Positions 50,132 through 64,000 of a stretch of DNA of 64,000 nt are shown piece by piece. A model generated the notes under the pieces. The model ran no database searches and had not been told where the DNA came from. It was given only the letters and a program-made list of their open reading frames with translations. Positions within the stretch are counted from its first letter, which is position 1, and each line of letters starts with the position of its first letter. The translations under genes and the position numbers were made by a program. The stretch comes from Cunninghamella blakesleeana (taxonomy: Eukaryota; Mucoromycota; Mucoromycetes; Mucorales; Cunninghamellaceae). The stretch covers positions 1,116,001 to 1,180,000 of the forward strand of contig JAFCIZ010000007.1 of NCBI GenBank assembly GCA_017871115.1, read 5' to 3'.

Positions 50132-51162
50132 TTACATATCTAAATTTGGTTTTGTTAAAGAGTGTTTACTACTATAAGATTCTTGGATGGATGATGATCT
50201 ACTTCTTGTTTGAAAATCGTCGTCATCTTTTTCGGTCATTACAATGTATTTCCCATTTGTATAATGTCGAATGGGAGTAGATGTGTTTATCTTTTGCGAA
50301 TCATGCTTTACTTGATATGATGAAGATATCATGTTGTTGTTATTAGAAAACTCTTGATGAATAGGCAAAGTTGTTATTTTTGTATTCATAGCCGACATAT
50401 AATGAGTAGGCGCATAACCATCGTTACTATAATCGTTTAAATAAGAAGACCACTTTTGGTGAGTAGTTGTTGAAGAGTTATTATCGCCAAATCTTCCATA
50501 TTGTTCATTTAAATCTTCAAAGTCAAACTTTGGTTTTTTACTATTTTTATTATCATCTATTGAAGGAGATTGGATTTGACTATTGTTGGAAGTTAACGTT
50601 GATCCTTTAGGGTAATTTGATTTATTAGTTGTATCTCGAATTGTTTTATTTTTTCGTTGACTTGTTACCCAATGTACTGTAATAACATTTATTACTACAT
50701 CAGTATAGCAGCACGTAAGACAAATAGCTCCTCTTTCAACCCCCTTCAATATAGCTAGAGATCCTATATTAGCAAAGGACACAATTAAACATACTACAGA
50801 GGCTACCATGGTACGTCTAGCAACGTCTTTTAACCTTTCAGCTTGATAGTCTTTATTATTATTCGATACTTTATCAAGCTTTAATAAGGGTCGAACGAAT
50901 AAAATCGTCATATATAGATTAATAAGCTGGGTAAAAATAAAAATAAAAATAAAAAATAGGTTAATGATGATATATTGATTCATTTATTATATGATTTAAC
51001 TTACAAAATCATAAGTTACTAAAGGAATGGTTGCTGGGAGCTGCAACCCTATAGTACAAGAGCCATCGTTTTCAAGCCAGGCATTATGGAATAAAAGCTA
51101 ATAAGAAAAATACAAAACAATGTTAATTTATATTATTCTAAATATAATACATTATAATAACA

Positions 51163-51210
<48 letters not shown>

Positions 51211-51872
51211 TACCATCAATATAAAGATACCAATGTAAGGTACCAATAAAAGCATATGAAAACGATATGATTTTGTTTGCCATCTTGAAGTACGCCCTGC
51301 ATTTACAACCCATACTTTTTCAATCAACCTTTTTTTATTTTTTGTAATTTTTTTTTTTTAAAAAAAAAAAAGATATGTGTTACTTCAAAATTCAAAATTA
51401 TATATATATGTATATATGTATATATAATATTAAACCCACCAACAATATATAATGATTTTGGTTCCTGAATAAAAAATATCACAAGCTAAGATAGACAATA
51501 AACATGACATATAATTACCTAAAGGGCGGAAATAACAGTAGTTTTAAAACAATAAAAAAAAAGTATGAGACCCTTATGTATGACAAATAAATGTCGGTCT
51601 TTTTTCTCTGACATATAATTTTTTTATTGTTTACCATTGTTTGTGAAAACTAAATTTAAACCGCTGACGGTGAAAGCCCAAGAGCAAAAATACAAAGACA
51701 AAACTAACCATTTTGAATAAGTAAGATATCTATATTGAATATTATAAGTTTTAATTCCGAATAATACTGACATAATGGTAACGCCACTTAATCCGATAAT
51801 TTGAGATATTAATTCACCAGGTTCAGGTTGAGGGGTATAGAGGTATTCAGGCGACCCCGTATATGCTGACAT
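50132..51872 (-). CDS. Seven-transmembrane receptor-like protein, paralog D
   Basis: Five exons (51872-51635, 51518-51440, 51328-51214, about 51098-51006, 50926-50132) give 439 residues. The start MSAYTGSPEYLYTPQPEPGE is chosen because the in-frame upstream extension to 52025 is poly-F/K from a T/A tract and breaks similarity with paralog C. Shared motifs are FGIKTYNIQYRYLTYSKW, LACDIFYSGTKIIIYCW, LIEKVWVVNAGRTSRW, LINLYMTILFVRPLLK, RRTMVASVVCLIVSFANI and ICLTCCYTDVVINVITVHW. The tail has LNEQYGRFGDNN, YMSAMNTKIT and RSSSIQESYSSKHSLTK. It is the closest relative of paralog C; the tandem arrangement implies local duplication. Confidence 0.83.
51170..51208. repeat. (AT)n microsatellite in an intron
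   Basis: An AT run of about 38 bases in intron 3 of paralog D. Paralog C has long AT runs in the equivalent intron. Confidence 0.85.
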
Positions 51873-53586
51873 TATTTTTGCTTTTTTTTTTAAAAAAAAA
51901 AAAAAAAAAAGGGAAAGAAAAGGAGAAAAGGAAAAAAAAAGGAAAGAAAAAATAAAATAAGAAAAAGAATTAAACTCCATTGCGTGAAAAAAAAAAAAAA
52001 AAAAAATAACAAAATATCGTTCCATTTTTAAATAAATAAGATTTAAATGTTATAGGTTACATAACCATGATGCTTTCCTAAAAAGGGCTACTGTATATTA
52101 GTACCATTGTTCATAATTTAAAACTTCTATAGCTTATTTGACTTTAACCCTTTTTTCAATTTCGATTCAGGTAAAGATTTAAGATATATCATTCATATCT
52201 CATATTAAAATTAATAATATATAAAATTCTGTTTTTTTAAACACGTATATAAATGATAACAAAAGGAACCATAGAGATAAATACATAAGCTTGGTTATAC
52301 ATTGAAAATACATTGTAACATACTTAATGGATGATCTTTACTATATTGGTACAACTCCGAAGTTTTTTCGAGAAGGCAATAAACAAATATATAGATTTAA
52401 CTTGATTAGGATATGTATGTTTATTTAGCTTTTTATACACACCTTTAAAATAATATATTTATAAAACTATAAATACGAGGGAAAGCAGATTTTTGACAAC
52501 ATAAACACGTAAAAGAACTGCTTTTGTACAAACAATGCCCATTTTTACGGATATTATTATTATTATCCATACTGAACTAGATTATATTTGTTTTATCATA
52601 AACTTTTCTTTACTCTATAATACCACTAACTTGTAAATTTTATTACGATTATTAATTCAATGAAAAAAGGAGTAAGAATAAGCGACCATGATACGCTTTT
52701 TAATGTTGTATGAATATTTGTAAATAACTAAATTTAGAATAAAAGGCGTTTTTGTTTTTGAATAATCTCATATCTATCCCCCCAACAATTAATAAACGTA
52801 TCTCTCTCGCTATCACTACTATATTCATTTATTTGACAGTTTTTCTTTATCTACATTACATATATATATATATATATATAATTTAGTTACTACAATAGTA
52901 TCTCATATATTAATATTGTGATTATATATTATTTTTATTTATTAATATAAAAATAAATGGATAATATTTTCTTTTGTTTTTTATGTGAATTTTGGTTATT
53001 AAATATCATTATTTACATTAAGTCTACTTATAAATGATCATTTTACTATAGGCCGATAGAGAACTATGATTCTATTTCACTGCATAGTCGATAGTTGCTT
53101 TTGATAAATATAAAAAAAGGTAACAGTGCGTTGATTAATTTTAAAGAATTCAGAATGATTTCCTATTTTTTAAAAATATATTTTTATTCTTCTTCCTTTC
53201 CTTTTTTGTTTACTTTATCTTTACAAATTATTTTATCTCTATTGCCAAAATGAATAAATAATAGTAGTCTTTGAGGTTTTTGTATTATATCTTTAATCAA
53301 AAAAGAAGAAAATAAATAATAGATATAATCAACTGTCCCTGTTAACATCAAACAACCTAATTCCTATTCGTAGAACTTAATTCTATAGTGGCCACTCTAA
53401 AATAATGTATGTATAGTCAAAACCATTCTAAGTCTGTACTAATTGAAATTCAATCATCTTATGAATCATAAATACATTTGCTAACATCCATATAGACTAC
53501 ACAGAACGGCTAATAATATGTTTGTTTACTCTCAGGGTTTTTATCACTTTATTTTTTTTTAAAAAAAAAATAGTAATAAAAAAATT
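51873..53586. other. Intergenic, upstream of paralog D
   Basis: Starts with a T10-A19 block (51882-51910) ten bases 5' of the paralog D start. The rest is AT-rich, with (AT)n near 52859-52880. No supported gene. Confidence 0.55.
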
Positions 53587-54575
53587 AAGAGAAATACTCT
53601 AAAAGATGTCATTTATGGACTTTATTATGTTGAAAATTTTGAAATAAATTCTTCTCCTAGCACTTCTTCTAATATTAATAGTGCTATGTGTGGTAAATTT
53701 GTCCAATTTTAAAAATCTACTAAAAAAGAGAGAAAAGTATCTTGAGCTGAAACGTAATCTGCTATTAAACCTATCGAATGATTATAATTATAGATATAAA
53801 TTATTATACATAATCGAGGGTGGATCAGGTAAAATATGATCTTATATATTACTGTGGTCATAAGTATATATAAAATAAATATAATTATTAATATTCTAAT
53901 GTTTTAATCAAACTTATATATTATTAGGTAATAGAGACACATATCTATATGTATTCGTTTTATTTTAAAGATAGTTGGTATTACTCTTTTTTTTTTTACA
54001 AATTACAAACAATACAATTGGAAAACAATCAAAAGAATCAGGTCATCAAATCGAAACTTAATAATATAATCAAAGCTGGATATTTCTGTACTTTAGACTT
54101 AAGTGGGTCACTAATTGAAACTGATGACCATTAGTCGCTATTTACAGAAAATCAATGATCTTTTTAAAATAAATATATGTATATATAAAATGAAATAAAC
54201 CATATCTAGCTCCAGTAGTTCAATTAGAACAATGGAACTATATTAAAAAATTTTGTGTATATTATAATTAATATATTCAAGCTCTTGGATATTTCAAATA
54301 TTTAAAATACAAATACAGTACTGGATCTCCGTATAATTTTTACAAATTGTGTAATATTTAAATAGTTTTTTGTTCCCCAAGACAATTTTTTATCAAATAA
54401 AATAGAAAAGTCAATATCAAATGCTACTACCATTGAAAGATTACAATTATATACAGAATAACCTCACCTTATTGGATTCAAAGAAGATTTAAAATTGGCT
54501 GTGATTTGAAGGTGAAGAATTTGATTCATATAGATTAGAAAATTTTCTGTTCATTGAAAAGTAGAGAAATAATAA
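53587..54575 (+). pseudogene. Decayed protein-coding gene of unknown function
   Basis: Protein-like segments in changing frames keep a common direction: DVIYGLYYVENFEINSS then CGKFVQF-stop; KKREKYLELKRNLLLNLSND then YKLLYIIEGGSG; an intron-like GT...AG interval at 53829-53927; GNRDTYLYVFVLF-stop; then, one base out of frame, KDSWYYSFFFYKLQ and AGYFCTLDLSGSLIETDDH. Further fragments (SNATTIERLQLYTE, IGFKEDLKLAVI, EGEEFDSYRLENFLF) extend to about 54575. Several stops and at least two frame changes mean no intact product. The family is not recognised; the borders are approximate. Confidence 0.6.
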
Positions 54576-54864
54576 TAAATAAAAATACAAGTGAATTATA
54601 GATAATCGAATATGTTTTTATTCAAAGTTGGATATTTATACTTAGTTAAAAAATTATTAACTTTGAAATAAATAAAGTATTAAATTTTTAAGTTCAAAAA
54701 AAAAAAAAAATAGTTTATATCATCATTATTAAGATATAATACTATGATAAAATTGTATTTGTTTGCTCTTCTATTTTTATTTAATTGGTAAATAAATGTA
54801 ATTTTATCGATAGATCAATTATTATTATTTAATTGTGGTGGTATTATGATTATCTACTATATTT

Positions 54865-55194
54865 TTACTGAATTGATTCCAGACGTTTTAAATGATTATA
54901 TTTTGGCAATACCTAAAAAATAAATTGTTTATATCAGTTTATGTTCTAATATTTATATATATACATATATATATAAATATAAATGTTTACCTCTCTTAAA
55001 TAATCTAAATGACGAGCATGTAAAGATGCCTGACCAGGTAATACACTACTTTGTTTTCTCCTGTTGGGTTGCTTTCCATATATAACTGTCATATCTTCAA
55101 TTGTTTCATTTATTTCAGTGGAGCATGCGGCACCTATAACACAATGATTACCAACAATTGTATTTCCTAAAATACGACCTATAATAAAAATAGA

Positions 55195-55239
<45 letters not shown>

Positions 55240-55949
55240 ATAAGTAACCGTTGTTATATAATTTTTGGGATATATGTGCGAATATAATCAAACAATTTAA
55301 TTATCTGATAATTTACCTCGGGTATTGATTATATTGTTATTACCAATTCTTGATCCTTCTACGTCTATAATTAAAAGTAAAAATGTATGTTATTAAATAA
55401 CTATAAAAACATAATATATATATATGTAACTACTATATATTACAGCAACCAACTTCAAATACGTTTTCGTCACCAATAACTAAAGGGGCGGCATTCCTAT
55501 CATCAAATATATATTTACTTATAAGCTCATAGTTTTATTTTCTTTTATATTATTAAATAAAATAAAAAGAGTATATATCAAAAAATATTTTACTTGTTGA
55601 ATATGATACAATTTTCCTCAATAATATTGTTACTTCCAATAAAAATGGGCCCATTTTCGGCTATTATTCGACACTGTGGATGGAGCACTGTCCCTTTATA
55701 TTTTTAAAAAAAGGAAATACATATCAATATGCTGTTTTATTTTTGAATAGCTTCTTCATTATCCTCCTTACCACTACCAATTGAAATTTCCCCTCGTAAT
55801 TCTGTTTCTTGACAAACTACTGTTCTTGGTCCAGCTGTAACTCGATTTCTTTATTTAATACATTCATTTGTAAAATATAAACTATTAAAGATTATTATTC
55901 TAATTTTAAATATATATTCATGATATATATTATATATGTACCTTGACAT
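54865..55949 (-). CDS. DCTN6: Dynactin subunit 6 (p27)
   Basis: Seven exons, the first with only 8 coding bases (55949-55942), splice to 173 residues (human p27 is about 190). Left-handed beta-helix hexapeptides are evident: [80 protein letters not shown] and VIGAACSTE. The family marker [11 protein letters not shown] and the C-terminal [20 protein letters not shown] match DCTN6 closely. The p25/p27 pair caps the pointed end of dynactin, the dynein cofactor, and aids cargo binding. It is divergent from the Prp22-like gene, with 217 bases between the starts. Confidence 0.92.
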
Positions 55950-56166
55950 TGCTAGTGATGGGAAACGACTAGAAGAAAAAAGAATAAGTGGCACGCAGGG
56001 AGCATATTTTTTTTTGTATTCTGTGTTTAAAATTTCCTGATAGCTATTGGCGGAAAAAAGCGGAATCTAAATAGCCATTTTGTTGCCTTATAAAATGAAA
56101 TTTTTTTTCCTTGCCTTTTTCCTTCACTTTCTCCAAGTTTTTTTTTATAAAAAAAGTGACAAATCA
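55950..56166. promoter_or_regulatory. Short divergent promoter (DCTN6 / Prp22-like)
   Basis: 217 bases between divergent starts. An ATG at 56080, in frame with the helicase, would add a 29-residue Phe-rich leader absent from the family, so the spacer is read as untranslated. Confidence 0.4.
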
Positions 56167-59862
<3,696 letters not shown>

Positions 59863-60601
59863 ATTAGTTATTATTATCATTCGTAAAAAAATCAAATTAT
59901 AAAATATACTGATATTTTATAAGCATTATTACCTTTTTTCCATTTCTCTATTTTTATTATTTTTATTTTAACAATGTGTATATCAATGAAAATCAAATAA
60001 ATATAAATGGCCAGAGGCTAAATTATATATATTCATACATCCATTTTCCCAAATACAGCAAAGCTTTTTTTTTCTCATCATAATCAGTATAGTTAGCTCA
60101 TTTAAATAATAAAAAAGGAGATTGTATTCAATGAAACCCTAAAAAAATAATTTGACGTCTTCATATTATTACTATACAAGGTTTCAAATTTATCTACAAA
60201 CATATAAATAGTGTAATTTTCAGCCAAAATATGTATTCTGGTTAAAAATACATTACAGTAATATTTTTATATAAAATACAAACCACCACCAACGTGTGGA
60301 CAAAACCTATAATATTTTATGCATTTTAAAAAAAAATACTAGAGTAAAACATTTATTAATTATTTTTAAAAGGAACGAAATTACATTTAACCAAATCAAT
60401 CAAGCAATGAATAGCATTCTGACAATATATAGAATAAGCACAACAGTATATATATGGATCAACACAAAAATCATAAACGAGCGTTCTATATAAATATACA
60501 TACATTGATATTTATTAATATAATTAGCCAGTCAATCCAAAAATGGTCAAGATCTATAATAAATGTGTGTATAAACAGCTAAATCATCATTATCACTATT
60601 T
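59863..60601. other. Intergenic between convergent genes
   Basis: AT-rich spacer. A 65-codon frame at 60296-60493 has no recognisable features. Confidence 0.55.
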
Positions 60602-61324
60602 TCAAAGCTTTTTAAAAATATATAAATAGTAATAGATATCTGGAGCATTTGGTTTATCGTTGGGTTGGGGAACCAGTAGTGGTATTTTTTTTTCCAAACA
60701 CCAAGAATCAAAAGCTTGTCTATGATCAGAAAAAGAAATAGAACACCAATAGCCTGATGAGTTGATCACAGAGCCAATTTGTTGAGCTAACTGACGCTGT
60801 TTAGAATAACATGAATCATCGCCTGTTGCAATAGTATCTAGTAGACTTTTTTCAATAGCTATATTGTATTTTTCAATAGGGTATATTTTTGGTAATGATT
60901 CAAGATCATTTAAACAATCAGCAGCTATCCATTTTAATTGTTGGTATTGTGGTGACTTTTTTTCGTTTGTTAAAGTTTCCATTTTATTGATTACACCTTC
61001 TGCATAATCGATGTTGATAATATGTTGATACCCTGAATCTGCCATGTCAAAAGCTAACAATGAATTACCGCATCCTACTATTCGAAAATAAATGAATAAA
61101 CAATTTCTTTTATAATACTATTAATAAAATAAATAATACAAAATAAAGCATTTACAATGAAGGATTGGATTTGAGTTGTGATCACCACCAATTGATATAT
61201 AAGGTAATAAATAATCTTTTATTGAATTCCAACTAAACAACCAGTCATAATGATCTTCTTTATGAAAACGCTCCTCCCAGTATTCTTTAGAATCATAAGG
61301 CCTTGTCTTTGTAATGCCAGACAT
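60602..61324 (-). CDS. Class I SAM methyltransferase, EEF1AKMT4/METTL13-N type
   Basis: Two exons (61324-61156, 61077-60602) give 214 residues. The opening YDSKEYWEERFHKEDHYDWL matches the EYW..RY......YDW signature of eEF1A-lysine methyltransferases such as EEF1AKMT4 and the METTL13 N-domain. SAM-binding motif I is split by the intron and reads LGCGNSLLAFDMADSGY; INIDYAEGVINKM (motif II) and the conserved IEKSLLDTI follow. The C-terminus ends IYYYLYIFKKL. Family members trimethylate lysines of elongation factor 1A; the exact target here is inference. The protein is slightly shorter than typical homologues but contains all core motifs. Confidence 0.8.
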
Positions 61325-61713
61325 TTCTATTAATTTATTAAAAGAAAGGGGAAAGATAAAAAAAAAATTCTGTTTTTTAAAAAAAAATTCTGCTTATCAA
61401 AATAAAGTTCGAGACTAAAATTTTAGACTAAAAAGAATAAGAGGAGGCAATATCTTCAAGATATTACTTTTTTTTTATATATACTTTAATTTTATTTTTT
61501 TTTGTTATTATTATTTAGATCAACAAATTTTATAATATGTATATATATAAAAGGGTGTGTATGACTAAGTTATAAAATGGGAAAAGTAAAATAGTGTAAA
61601 TGTATGGTGTAATAGACATAAAAAAAAGGAAAAGAGAGAAAGAGAGAGAAAATATTTTTCATTCTAATAATAAATAAAATAAAGAAATGAACAAGATAAA
61701 AAAAATTATATTT
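61325..61713. other. Intergenic, nothing recognised
   Basis: AT-rich spacer between the methyltransferase start and the LAT1 stop, with GA-rich sequence near 61630-61650. Confidence 0.5.
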
Positions 61714-63781
61714 TTACAATAACATCTTTAAAGGTTGTTCCATATATTCACGGAAAGCTTGTAACCATGTAGCACCAACAGCACCATCGACAACACGGTG
61801 ATCACAACTTAAAGTAACTTCCATAACGTTCTTTACGCCAAAGCCAGATTCTGAAGTTTCATCAACAACTACCTTTTGTTGAGTACCACCAATAGCCAAA
61901 ATAGCAGCTTGGGGTTGATTAATGATAGCAGTGAAATGCTTAATACCATACATACCCAAATTAGAAATAGTGAAAGAACCACCTTGATATTCTTGAGGTG
62001 CTAACTTACCGGCACGAGCACGAGTAGCTAAATCACGAACTTGAGATGAAATATCTGATAAGCCTTTAGTTTCAGCAGAAGCGATAATAGGTGTGATTAA
62101 ACCAGATGGAGTAGCAACAGCAACACAGACATCAGATGTATTGTATTGACGAATATAATCTCCTTGCCAGGCAGCATTGACTTCAGGTACCTTCTTCATA
62201 CTTAATGCAGCAGCCTTTACAATGAAATCGTTGACTGATAATTTATATTTACCTTCAGCACTGGAGTTTAATACTTGGCGTAATTTGTTGGTCTTATCCA
62301 TATCAATTTCAACAGTTAAGTAATAATGAGGAAGTTGTTGTTTGGATTCAGTTAATCTGGAAGCAATAATCTTACGCATGTTGGAAGCTGGGATATCAGT
62401 GAAAGCATCACCAGTGCTGGATTGAGGAGCATAAGCTGGTGTGACAGGTGCAGAGGCAGTAGTGGTGGTAGATGCTGTAGTAGTAGTTGTAGCTGAAGCT
62501 ATTTTTTTATAAGAGTTAAAATAAAAAATTAATTTGTTTTCTCTAAATAGCAAAGTTTTTTTTTTTTTCTATCTTCTTATTTTTTTTAATTTATAAATAT
62601 ATATATTACCAGGCTTGAAGTTATCAACATCTTCTTTAACAATACGTCCAGATGGACCACTACCTTGAATTTCAGAAATGTTAAGACCGCGTTCCGATGC
62701 TGTTTTCTAAAAGTGTAAAATATTAAGACATTTTTAAGTTAAAATTAAAAAAAAAACGCGGATCTTTAAAAATTGTTTTTTTTAAAAAATATATATCATA
62801 TTTTTATATAAATATAGAATGATGAAATCACTTACCTTAGCATAAGGACTGGCCTTTACGCTACCAGAAGATTCAGTATTAGCAGGGGTAGAGGCAGTAG
62901 TAGTAGAAGTAGATTGTTCAGAAGTAGCTTCGGGCTTGGATTCAGTAGGAGCAGCAGCAGCAGGAGCAGAACCACTGGATTCAAGATCATCTAAAGTGAA
63001 AGATTCGAAAGCAGCAACAGATTCTTGGTCATCTACTAAAATAGCAATAGGTTTACCAACGGAAACGTCTTTAGAGCCAGTATCGGCTAAAACCTTGGCT
63101 AAGAAACCTTCTTCTTGACATTCAAAATCCATTTGAGCTTTATCAGTTTCAATTTCTACTAAAACATCACCAGGTTGAATTTCATCACCTACCTTCTTTT
63201 GCCAAGCACCAATACCACCTTGAGTCATACTATTTCAATATATATTATTATCATTTAAAAAAAGATATCTAACTTTACTATCATAATAAAATGAAATAAA
63301 AATAAAAAAAATAAAAACTTACGTAGGTGAAAGAGCGGGCATGGCAATAACGTTATGAGAAGGGAAAGCTAAATAATAATAATAATAATAATAATAGTAG
63401 ATTAATAATATATTCTTAACTAAACTCTTTATATGCTTAAAAAATATTTTTATCACTCTCTATTTATTATTATTATTAATATTATTATTATACTTACATT
63501 TGGAACTATATAAACGAACATCTTTGTTAATTAAAGGAGTGGCCATAGCACGAAGGGCAGTTAAATTAGAACTAAAATAAAAATGGTATATTTAGTATAT
63601 ATATTACCACTATTATATATTATATATTGTACGATGTTAATTACTTTGGCATAGAAGAAAATTGACGTGCTTTTGTGGTTAATAAAGGAATAGCACGAGA
63701 ACTGACTCTAGCGGCCATTACGCGAGTAGATTGCATAGATTCAGCAAGTTTGAAAAATTGACGTCTAGTGGCAGAAGACAT
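61714..63781 (-). CDS. LAT1: Pyruvate dehydrogenase complex E2, dihydrolipoamide acetyltransferase
   Basis: Six exons (63781-63645, 63571-63498, 63368-63323, 63229-62836, 62706-62610, 62498-61714) give 510 residues. The N-terminus is basic and Ser/Arg-rich, lacking acidic residues, as expected for a mitochondrial presequence. One lipoyl domain follows ([33 protein letters not shown] with the lipoyl Lys). Next are an Ala/Ser/Thr/Pro linker, the E1/E3-binding domain ([32 protein letters not shown]), a second linker and the catalytic domain. The latter shows [40 protein letters not shown] and the active-site segment [13 protein letters not shown]. It transfers acetyl groups from lipoamide to CoA in the mitochondrial matrix. 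Confidence 0.95.
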
Positions 63782-64000
63782 GACTACTCTATTAAAGCTA
63801 ATTTTTATGTAGAAAAAAAAAAAGTTAAAGAAAGAAGAAAAAGAAGAAAGAAATGTATTTTTTATTTTTGTTGGGAAAAAGGATTGAATTTACGGGAAAA
63901 TTGAAAAATTTTTTATTTTCAGATTTTTTAAAGCATATCTCTCCTTCCGAATTATAATAAGGATATATATTTTTTATACCCCCAAAAAAAATATTGTGAC
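63782..64000. promoter_or_regulatory. Upstream region of LAT1, truncated by the window edge
   Basis: AT-rich with a purine tract at about 63813-63852 next to the start (pyrimidine-rich on the coding strand). No further gene is visible. Confidence 0.35.

Noticed and set aside
51873..52025. N-terminal extension of paralog D from an upstream ATG
   Set aside because: The extension is poly-F/K from T/A and purine tracts and is absent from paralog C; the MSAYTGSPEY start aligns with C.
56080..56166. Phe-rich leader on the Prp22-like helicase resembling a signal peptide
   Set aside because: A nuclear splicing helicase needs none, and the family begins at MDEIEQLEHLSLV; read as 5' untranslated sequence.
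60296..60493. 65-codon plus-strand frame between convergent genes
   Set aside because: No motif and typical AT-rich composition; the surrounding sequence is untranslated or intergenic.

Overview
The window is a stretch of nuclear DNA from a filamentous fungus. It is strongly AT-rich, with long A/T homopolymers and AT microsatellites. Most genes are broken by short GT...AG introns. The gene set (a dynactin p27 subunit, GCP4, a PHD-JmjC demethylase, a PDCD2-type protein, a Nab3-like protein, LRR-type F-box proteins and a 7TM family) suggests an early-diverging fungus. Mucoromycota, probably Mucorales, is my inference and not a proven placement. I rebuilt the exon structures by hand from splice signals and family similarity. 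No complete mobile element, rRNA, tRNA or CRISPR was seen.

Layout. 1-8.1 kb: the 3' end of a Swi3/Rsc8-type remodeller subunit, a PDCD2/Tsr4 gene (-), cystathionine gamma-lyase (+), and an AidB-like acyl-CoA dehydrogenase (-) ending in a peroxisomal signal. 9.6-12.4 kb: a PHD-JmjC histone demethylase (+). 13.7-18.1 kb: an F-box protein (-), a UQCC2/Cbp6-like complex III assembly factor (-) and an Asn-rich ORF (+). 18.4-24.5 kb: two tandem 7TM genes (-). 24.5-28.1 kb: gene-poor. 28.1-33.6 kb: two divergent F-box genes. 34.4-45.1 kb: Nab3-like (+), NTF2 (+), MGST3 (+), GCP4 (-) and a DJ-1/PfpI protein (-). 45.9 kb: a stand-alone PARP-type zinc finger (+). 47.1-51.9 kb: a second tandem pair of the same 7TM family (-). 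53.6-54.6 kb: a decayed gene of unknown function (+). 54.9-64 kb: dynactin p27 (-), a Prp22-type DEAH helicase (+) with no visible S1 domain, a METTL13/EEF1AKMT4-type methyltransferase (-), and the pyruvate dehydrogenase E2 subunit (-).

Most genes are housekeeping: chromatin, splicing, nuclear transport, transcription termination, mitochondrial and peroxisomal metabolism, microtubules. They show no operon-like logic. The accessory signal lies in the four 7TM paralogs, which share a Ser/Arg-rich C-terminal tail, and in the three divergent F-box proteins placed among them. The most unusual single genes are the S1-less Prp22 homologue, the acyl-CoA dehydrogenase with a -AKL end, and the pseudogene near 54 kb.
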